The position numbers and the translations under genes were made by a program. The notes under the pieces were generated by a model. That model was not told where the DNA came from. It did no database searches and saw only the letters and a program-made list of their open reading frames with translations. Of a stretch of DNA of 64,000 bases, positions 56,022-64,000 are shown piece after piece. Location: NCBI GenBank assembly GCA_033439795.1, contig JAUTDP010000002.1, positions 2,232,001-2,296,000 on the forward strand. Reading direction: 5' to 3'. Positions within the stretch are counted from its first letter, which is position 1; the number at the start of each line of letters is the position of its first letter. This DNA comes from Sordaria brevicollis (Eukaryota > Ascomycota > Sordariomycetes > Sordariales > Sordariaceae).

Positions 56022-57947
56022 ATGGCATCACAGGGATTGCGAGATCCTTCGCCCCCCGGTTTTGAATCTCCCCCATGCCGCGATCCGTTATTTTCCCCTC
56101 AAGCGATCCAATACGACGCACCTGCCTCTCATCCGGACCTGATCTTTCGTCTCCGCACTTGCTACGGTGCCGAAAACCCGTCCCGGGACCTATACGAGAA
56201 CAACAAGTCATTCTGTACCATTGATCGACACGAGATCCTTATCGACGTCGGTTACCATGTACGACGACCTGCGGCAGCACCACCCTACAGCCCGCATGCC
56301 GTGGCTACTGTTGGTTCCGACGGCGATATTTGGCTCCCAACCGTTATTCCGCAGCTATTCGAAGTTTTTCTTGGTCCTCAATCCACCATTCCTGTGATAC
56401 ACGTTCATTCTGATGCACCGAAGGGCAGCATCTTCATCAGCGCGCATGAGCACGATTCAGGAGGTATCGTAGCCCCTGCGTCCCCAGGGCGCTACATCGA
56501 AGCGGATGAGGTAATTGGCCTGACGCCCGGCCGTGGCTACACTTTGATGGTGAACACCGAGGTCGACAATAAGAAGGTTGTCTATCCCTTCGAAGTGGAA
56601 TGGGAGGATACACCCCTTCGGAACTTGCAAACCCTGATACGCATGGCGGCGGCATCAAACAGTCAAAGCTTGAAGCCCCGTTACGCAGCTATCCAGCGAC
56701 ATCCTGTAACAGGCGAACCGATTTGGCGCCCCCATCTCGACTTCTGGGATTCTTACCAGGGCTCGTCAATGGTTTATCTGGGCATGGAGGCTCAAGTAAA
56801 GAAGGGTACCCTTAAACTTTGTGATAATCAGAGCGTCATCCCAATCGCCATCAAGAGGTTTTCGTCGCACAGCACATGGGTCAATCGAAGAGCAGCCTTG
56901 ACTGAGATCAAGCGATTGGCACTGATACAGCACGTGAGTTTCCCACACATATGATCGCATGGTCACAAACGGTTGAAGGGATCACACCTAGGTACTAATA
57001 CGGTTTCTTGATAGGATTTCATCGTCGAGTACCTGGGACACTATAGCTTGTTGGGCGTACATGAGGTGTGCTTTGGCTGGATGGACGGGAGCCTCGAAGG
57101 CCTCGAGTTCGACATCACAGGCCCTCTGTCCACGACAGACACGTGGAGCACCCTCCTGCTACAGATGTCAATGGCACTTGCATACCTCAAAACCATGAAC
57201 ATTGTCCACGAGGATGTTCGGCCGGGCAACATTCTGTACAAGTTTCCCCCCGGCGGCCACCTGTACTTTCGGCTGGCTGATTTCAGCAACAGCGGAAGAT
57301 CGTGGGCTTGCTTCGACTTTCGTGCGAGGCAGATGGCTCGTGCACCCGAATGGACGAACCTCATTCAAGAAAACGATGGCGGCACACGACCGTCAGCCGA
57401 CGTGTGGGCTTTGGGCATGACCATGCTGGCGGTTACAAAAAGACCGAACGACACGCAGGTTCCGGAGATATGGAACAAGATGGGCCAAGGGCTCTTCTCG
57501 GAAGCCGTCGAGGAAGCTTTCCATAAAGTCTCCAATGACGTTTCCCACGTTGAGGTTTTGAAGCTGTCGCTGCTCTGGTTTTTGCTGCGCATAGATCCGT
57601 TCGAGAGGGCCACGGCTGAGGGCATGGTTAGATGCATCCAGAACCTCATGAGACACACGCATGAGAAACAGACTGCCGCGGTTGCCAGACAAGCCAAGAT
57701 TACGTATCAAATGCGGGAACGGTTGGGTATACCCTCTGTCAACACTGGGGAGCCTGAGGGAGTGGGTCTTTTGGTGCCACTCCCTCGGGTTGATTCCTCG
57801 CCATCGGAGAAGGAAGCGGAGAGCCCCCATGAGGACCCCGGAGTGTTTGACATCGAAATGGGTGATGCTGATGCGGAGAAGGAACCATCTAACGTGAATG
57901 TCTCGGCTATTGATGAGGAGAATGATGCGGATGTTGAGAGTGAGTAA
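56022..57947 (+). CDS. Divergent protein kinase with novel N-terminal region
   Basis: Two exons: 56022-56933 and 57015-57947, giving 614 residues; the intron is 81 bp, phase 0. Residues 1-~240 form an unrecognised, apparently folded region with PPYSPHAVATVGSDGDIW and VIHVHSDAPKGSIFISAHEHDSGG. A kinase-like domain follows: Lys278 in PIAIKRF, HEDVRPGN at 369-376 (catalytic Asp371, Asn376), and DFS at 393-395 where most kinases have DFG, then APEW and a DVWALGM segment. No clear Gly-rich loop is seen. Key catalytic residues are kept, so activity is possible despite the odd loops. The C-terminus is acidic (EMGDADAEKE, DEENDADVESE). Substrate and pathway are unknown; distant relatives occur in filamentous fungi as orphan kinases. 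Confidence 0.8.
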
Positions 57948-60406
57948 GTCGGCTTTTGAGGGCGGAATGGTATGAAGAAGGATTGGGTTCTTCCGGGCAG
58001 CGGTGGAGGAGAATATTGCTTACTTGAACTTTATATGATGGCTTCATATGATTTGCTAGAACCAAACATTGGTATAGCGTTTTGGTACAGTCGAGATATT
58101 AATTACATCAAGGTTATGGAAGTATAGAAAGAGCCGCAGCCTAGATAGCGTATTTGAGGTATAACTGAATAAGTAACACAACATAGACCCACAACATGAC
58201 ATTGAATTTGGAGTGAAATCCAGACGTTCATGTCTATTTCAGCAACTTGTTGATATAAGACGGGCTGAACCGGAGGGAAGCGGTCGGAGTGGATCCCCGT
58301 TACGGAAGCCTGGGATCCAATGCGGGGACGCGGTCCCGGCTCCGGCTCCGGATCTCAGCGGCACAAAAATGGAACTCCCCGGTCCGGCAAAGTCAGCACA
58401 TGTGAGACCAAGGAGCACATTACACCGATCATCCTGACCATACATACCGGCCGGTACAAAAGCCAAGGTCGCCGAGCAGGCCGAGATGGATAGGAACAAG
58501 GCAAGCTGAAGCCCAACGAACTTGGCGATTCTGCCGACTTTCCGTCTCGTCCCGTTCATCGCATTCCACGCAAGCGTTGCTTGAAGTTTTCACTTTTGAG
58601 AAGCGAGCCGAGAACATTTTGATTTCTCAGCTTGCCGGCTCAGCCAGAATCGTCGATCGATGGTCGTGGTTTGCTTGCGCCAAGAACACACCAAGAAGCA
58701 GGGCAGACAGCTTGACAAGGGCCAACTGCAGGCCAAGTCGGACCAAGTTGCCAAGCTTGCAGATTACTTGTACTGTGGAGAAAGAAGATGAGCATTAAGA
58801 GCCAATCATGGAATCCGGAAGAGGGAAGAGAAATGCGGGGGAGGTCCGAGTGCCCTGTCGTTCTTTTTTCAGATCAAATTGTTAGCGGTCGGCTGGTGAG
58901 TGCCGACTAGGTATATTTTATGTCTCCGGGCTAAGGCTTGTAGGTTCCTGTTGGAGAGAGAGGTGGATGGAATGAGAGTTGGAGTGAAAGAAGTTGGAAA
59001 ATGTGTGAGTTACACGACCTTGAAAGTGAGGTCACGGAGGTCAGCCACAGTCCTCTCATATGACTTTGACATTCGATTTCTTTCTTGTCACATTGTGCCC
59101 GTGATGCGGTTGATGTTGGCACACCATTTCGCAGAGAAGGTTGTTGGAGTTCTCGATTGGAGATGCGCTTGTCGTTCGGGTGGTTGCCCCTGCGCATTGC
59201 TTCTAAAACTGTGGGGAATGGGCACCTTGGAGGGCAGGTCTCCGCAAAGGTACGTACCCACCTACACTAGGCAGCCGATTTGGGCGGTGGACTGTTCCTG
59301 GTGTGGTGATTTTGGGAAAGAGACCACGAGTTGGTTTGGTTTCCTTCTGGAACAAACACAGGATCATAAAAGGGAAAAAACGTGCAACTCTAAAATCTCC
59401 CATCGAGTCTGGCTTAAGCCCGTATGGAAGATGATGTGACCCGAGATATCAAGCTTGTTTGAGAATGGAAGTAAAATGGAAAGTCGGGGTAGCCAGTCGA
59501 CCTGACACTTTTCCGGCCTAGGTTTCAGATGCATCACAGGTGTACTGCAGCAATGGAGGCCCCCCCGCTGTGCCATTTTGAAGCGGGAGCTGTCAGGGGC
59601 AGCAATTCCTTTCCAACCAGCCGCAATTGATACAACCAACGATGCTTGACACCACAAAGGCGGTCGACTTTCGCATATCGAAGGCGTGTTGGTACTGACA
59701 AGAGCGTCGACGAAAACGGTCGTTGTTGGTTGTTGGTGTCCGCGAACAGCTGACCAAAATAATAACAACCATGACGCTTCACGGTGCAATCCCCCCGCCT
59801 CTGCTTGAGTGACAAGCCCAAAGCTGGACTGGATCGATTCACAACCACGCACAAAGCTGTGGTGTTGAGAGGTACAAAGTAGGACAGGACTTGACGAAGT
59901 TGCAGGACAGCTTTTCATGCGCCCATGTTGATTCGAGTTGCGCAGGCTTTCCCTCTGCTTCAAACACGCTGAGAAAGAGCTAGCTATCCAAAGTGGTGCC
60001 AGGGCTTAGTTTCTTCCAGGGGTACAAGGTTGCGAGCGCGACCGTGCTGCCGAACGTATCAAGTTGGCTGGCCATTTTTCTTTGCATCGCCAGCTCCAGC
60101 TTTTCTTTTTTCGTGCCCGTGACGTCGGTATTCCCACTTGTGGCCGCAAACCAACCAACAGCATCGACAAAAGGTCCAACCACCCTTGACAAAAGTCGAC
60201 ACCCCCGGGAGCCTCAAGAAGGCCAGACGCCCACGCACGCACGTCGTCCGCTACTCGCGCACACTTCTCGCAACAAACTTTCTGCCTTTCTCTTTTGATA
60301 TATAACCTACACATCTACCGATCGAAGCACGAGCACCACCACCGAAGCCAACCTACACTGACGAGACGAGTGGTTGCTGTCGCCGTCGCTGAGAACCATC
60401 GCCATC
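57948..60406. other. 2.5 kb intergenic region
   Basis: 3' flank of the divergent kinase gene and promoter plus leader of the nucleotide-sugar transporter gene. Short frames on both strands (58900-59439 +, 59364-59963 -) have no protein character. Nothing else supported. Confidence 0.5.
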
Positions 60407-62077
60407 ATGGCTCCCTCCACCGCTCCGCCCGTGCTCGCCCCGAGTGGGCCAACACTGTTCGGCATTCCTATGAAGCAGGCTTCATTAATCACCGTACGAG
60501 ACCTCTCCGGCTTCAATTGTTGAATGAAAGTGGCGGTGGTTTTGATTGCTAACGCGACCCAACGTGTGTTGTAGCTGACATTCCAAAACTCGGCACTTAT
60601 ACTGGTACGTGTACCTTGCTGGCCAAGCCGGCGCGGATTCCCTCAGCAACGACAATATAAACTAACACGATGGCCCCAAACAGATCATGCACTACTCCCG
60701 TGTCATGACACCACCTGGCGATCACCGATACTTTGCCTCGACTGCCGTCTTCCTCAACGAAATTATCAAGCTCGCCATCTCTTTGACCTGCTCCATCTAC
60801 GAGGTTTCGGACACCCTAGCACCGCAAACACCTCTAACGGTCATCCTGGAACAAATCTATAACTCGGTCTTTGCTGGAGATGGATGGAAGCTGGCTATTC
60901 CTGCCGTGTTATACACACTGGAGAATACGCTACAATACGTAGCCTTGGGGAACTTGGATCCCGTCCATTTTCAAATTCTCTTCCAACTCAAGGTATGTCG
61001 TCTGATGCGCTTGTCTGTGAGTACATCAGACGAAAGGGAGAAACTGACAATGTCTAGATCATTACTACTGCCTTCTTTAGCGTCGTTATGCTCGGCCGCA
61101 CATTGGGCACCAAGCGCTGGCTGTCCCTCATCGTGCTCACCTTCGGTGTCTCGATCGTTTCCCTCCCATCGTCGAACGATAACTCATTGACCATCCACGA
61201 CTTCAGCGATCACTTCTTCCCCCGATCCGTCCACGAGCTGGGCCAAGCCGCTGGCGCAACCTTTGATGTGGCGCGCGAGTTGACAAAGAGGGGCATGGAA
61301 GGCTTGGCTACGGAGCTCACCAAGCGCTCGGCAACATACGAAGGTATCCAGGAGGACCAAGATAACGGCCGCTTGGTGATGAACTACTCTGCTGGACTAA
61401 CCGCCTGCCTGGTCGCTGCTGTCGTCTCGGGCGTGACCGGTGTTTACTTTGAGAAGGTTCTGAAGGACTCCTCGACCAACGTGTCCGTGTGGACTCGCAA
61501 TATCCAGCTCTCCTTCTATTCGCTTTTCCCCGCTCTGTTTGTCGGAGTTATCTACAACGATGGCGCGGAGATCGCAAAGCACGGGTTCTTCGATGGGTAC
61601 AACGGCGTTGTCTGGACTGCCATTGTGTTCCAGGCAGTTGGAGGATTGCTATCGTCGATCTGCATCAACTACGCCGATAACATTGCCAAGAACTTTGCTA
61701 CCAGCATCAGCATTGTTATTAGCTGCGTGTTCAGTGTTATTTTCTACGACTTTGACATGACCTCTTCGGTATGTACTCCCCCTAGATTGGGATTTATCAG
61801 CCTGGCCCTAACTCTTTCCTCACAGTTCATCATTGGCACCGCCCTTGTGATTGGATCTACCTACCTTTACAGCACACCCGATAGGAAGCGTTCTCGACCT
61901 CCTCCCATCAACATTGTGGAATTCGAAAAGACCACGATCGATCGTACCCCGAGATTGCTCGACCAGAACCTGCTGAACGTCAACCCAATGGATTCGGCCA
62001 AGGCCACCTCGAGACCTTCCTCGCCATCACCACTAGCCCGTACACCATCGTCTCGGGGCAAGCTACTGGACGAGTGA
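60407..62077 (+). CDS. Golgi nucleotide-sugar (UDP-galactose-type) transporter
   Basis: Five exons: 60407-60493, 60575-60604, 60684-60992, 61058-61768, 61826-62077, giving 462 residues. All introns are phase 0 with GT/AG ends; exon 2 is only 30 nt. The family (SLC35A, DMT superfamily) exchanges UDP-sugars for UMP across the Golgi membrane. Motifs: LTFQNSALIL in helix 1, MHYSR, [101 protein letters not shown]. About ten membrane helices. A loop of about 70 residues (HDFSDHFF...ELTKR...) between helices 4 and 5 is longer than in animals. The C-terminal ~80 residues are Ser/Pro-rich and cytosolic. UDP-galactose versus UDP-GlcNAc or CMP-sialic acid cannot be decided by eye. Confidence 0.93.
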
Positions 62078-63220
62078 ATGCAGAGCTGGACTCGACCAAG
62101 CGAGATATTGAAGGTGGAGGCTACAAATTTTGGCATAAACGGAGGACGGCCACAGGGTGCAAAAAGCGGGCAAGTGGCCGTCCGCCGAAAAAGAAACAAA
62201 CGACATGTCGAGGCTACTAGGCAATGGCTGAAGGGATGCTACGCACATTCTGGAATCACTGCATTTGCGCCTTTTTGATTTGGGCACGTGGAATGATGGA
62301 GGCTTCTTTACGATGGCATGAGCAAATGAGAGATACCAGGACATGAACTTTTTGGGTTTGTATATGCATCTGCGCGAGCAGAACCGGCGCTCTGGATACA
62401 CAACCGATGATTATGAGGAAAACGGAGCCTAAAGAAGAACAACGAGGAGGGCCTTCAGGCTCGGCCATCGCATAAGGTTCCTTCTATTCTAGCCATGGGA
62501 GGAAACCGATGCCATCGTTCACAACAAGAACATTGAAAGAAAATTAGGGAAGCGACTTGCATGCAGTCTTATACTACATTTCATATACAATTACCTTTTT
62601 TTGTATCTCACTACACGTTCCCAAAATTGCCTACGCCTATCATTGACCGACCTGGACTTCGATACTTCTGGATCAAGCGAGCGAGGAGGCAAGTCGCCTC
62701 ATGCAGTTCAGTCACCCAAACAAATGTCAAGTCTGGATGAGCAAATCTCTCGACTTGGATATCCTGTACGGAAGGGGCGGTGGGTGGTTTTCAAACGATA
62801 CTTATCCCGCCGATCGATGTCGCGAGGGAAGGCACGTCGTCGGCCCCTCGCTGCTTGATGTGACTGCCCGCGCACCGGCAGTCATACCGCGGTTGGTTCC
62901 TGCCATCTCTCACTGCCTCTTTCCGATGATGGCTCAATGGTTCCTTCCGTTTCCTGTCAACAAAATTTTCATCGCGTCACGTCACAAAGAGTCCTCGAAG
63001 CTCTTTCCCTGGCTTGGAGCGGCCCCTATCTCAGGGCTTTTGGAGACGCACAGAACTGTCCAGTCCAGTCAACCCGGCGTCGGCTTCCTGACGAACTTCA
63101 GTTTATTGAGTCTCGCTGTTTGGCTTCTTTTCCATTGCTCAATACTGTCTCATCTTTCTTGCTCTCGTCGTCCAAAGTCTCGCGTCGTATCGTTGAACGC
63201 TCATCGACCGCGAAGTAACC
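62078..63220. other. Intergenic region
   Basis: 3' flank of the transporter gene and upstream region of the gene at 63221. Pyrimidine-rich just before that ATG. No supported gene. Confidence 0.5.
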
Positions 63221-64000
63221 ATGGCGGGACGTTGGACCATGGCGGCACGCGAAAAAATAACCCAAAGACAGAGAGCCAGATACGATCCCGAGATCCTCGA
63301 TGACCGCGACGAACTCGCCCTCTCTCCTCATCTGGGTTATTATCCGGATCGCTATCGTGATGAACACGACCGTGGACAGCTTGAGCCTCCAAGACGCTAC
63401 TATGCATCATCTCAGCCCCAGCCATACGCAGACGGACTAGATGATTTCGGTATGTCCTTGGATTCTATACCATGACTTCCCCAGTCTGACACTTCACAGA
63501 TCGTCATCTTCTTGCCCATCCTGCCCCTGAAAATTCTGAAGACGAGCAATATGAGATTGCCCTCTCGCATGTTAGCAGACATGCCCAGCCTCACATATCC
63601 CCCGGATACAGCTCGTATATGAACTCCACGATGCCCCAGCCTATGTCTGTCTGCCCGCCTCCATCCAGCAGGGCACATGCCCTCGATGACCACCTTATGC
63701 CGACTCCGAGAACACTGGAGATCATCCACCGGGAACCAAATCATCGTCTTAGGGAACTGTGTGGTCCACACCAGCAGCCGACGCCGCCAATGCATTCTGG
63801 TTGGTTTTGTTTACCTGTCGAACATGTTGAGGTCAAGCTGACATTGTCCAGCTGCAGCATATGCGCATAGTCCCGCGAGCCAAGTGTCCACCAGAGAGAC
63901 AGTTCATAGCCTCAACAGCTCTAGCCCTACTATTCGAGCCAGTGCGAACAAGAAGCGAACTGCCTCTCGACGCGCCAGCCAGATGTCCTATCTGGTTGAG
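63221..64000 (+). CDS. Uncharacterised protein, 5' part only (runs off the window)
   Basis: Three exons seen: 63221-63449, 63500-63799 and 63852 to the window edge, giving 226 residues in one frame with no stop. Introns of 50 and 52 bp have GT/AG ends. The N-terminus is basic and charged (MAGRWTMAAREKITQRQRARYDPEIL), then comes a Tyr/Arg/Asp-rich stretch and a Ser/Pro/His-rich disordered region. The last visible segment is basic (SANKKRTASRRASQMSYLVE), like a nuclear-localisation patch. No domain can be named from this part. A nuclear regulatory protein is possible but unproven. The ATG at 63221 has context aaccATGG; a second in-frame ATG lies six codons downstream. Confidence 0.75.

Noticed and set aside
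1..64000. CRISPR array, bacterial operons, or a 5S rRNA gene
   Set aside because: No regularly spaced short repeats, gene organisation is eukaryotic, and no segment matched the 5S rRNA internal control region by eye.

Overview
This window is nuclear DNA of a filamentous ascomycete. A Sordariales-type fungus of the Neurospora/Sordaria kind is the best guess. The genes are monocistronic and carry short introns (about 50-140 bp) with GTRNGT donors, CTRAC-like branch sites and YAG acceptors. The tRNA-Tyr has the usual eukaryotic intron. The proteins are fungal types: a DUF3716 Cys-rich protein, an AA12-like PQQ dehydrogenase with a GPI tail, a small secreted Cys-rich protein, and a cdc2 kinase with the insert seen in filamentous fungi. 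Species assignment is inference. All exon joins were read by eye from splice signals and frame continuity.

Layout, left to right: a DUF3716-like gene (+, 1552-2962); adenylosuccinate synthetase with 7 exons (+, 3943-5756); a secreted endonuclease/exonuclease/phosphatase-fold enzyme (-, 6414-8435); a 6.4 kb gene-poor stretch with a 70-bp poly(A) tract; a large disordered protein (+, 14818-17397); a possible tiny spliced gene (+, 18490-18802); a single-pass membrane protein (-, 18954-20263); a 316-bp MITE with an 8-bp target duplication (21105-21420); the AA12-like dehydrogenase (+, 22382-23926); an arylamine N-acetyltransferase (-, 25052-26042); a multi-pass membrane protein (-, 27245-28441); a D-2-hydroxyacid dehydrogenase (-, 29578-30606); a 4-exon membrane protein with a Pro/Ser-rich tail (-, 31454-33794); tRNA-Tyr (+, 36457-36545); a 15-copy PRPQTPLVP repeat protein (-, 37145-38275); an orphan gene (+, 40083-40778) convergent with an AlkB-type dioxygenase (-, 40889-42077); cdc2/CDK1 (+, 43339-44498); the small secreted Cys-rich protein (+, 46809-47504); tRNA-Val (-, 48083-48156); a 1,681-residue fusion enzyme (-, 48340-53454); a divergent protein kinase (+, 56022-57947); a nucleotide-sugar transporter (+, 60407-62077); and the 5' part of an unrecognised gene that runs off the right edge (+, 63221-64000).

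The genes do not form an obvious cluster. Housekeeping functions (purine synthesis, cell-cycle kinase, Golgi transporter, tRNAs) are interspersed with accessory ones. The most striking object is the fusion protein. It appears to join an indoleamine-2,3-dioxygenase-like haem domain, a P450-reductase-type FAD/NADPH module and a cytochrome b5 domain, so a haem dioxygenase and the kind of electron chain known to activate it would be in one chain. Its N-terminus has two Cys-Pro motifs of the type seen in haem-regulatory motifs. Other points of note are the intact-looking MITE, the phospho-acidic tandem-repeat protein and the divergent kinase.
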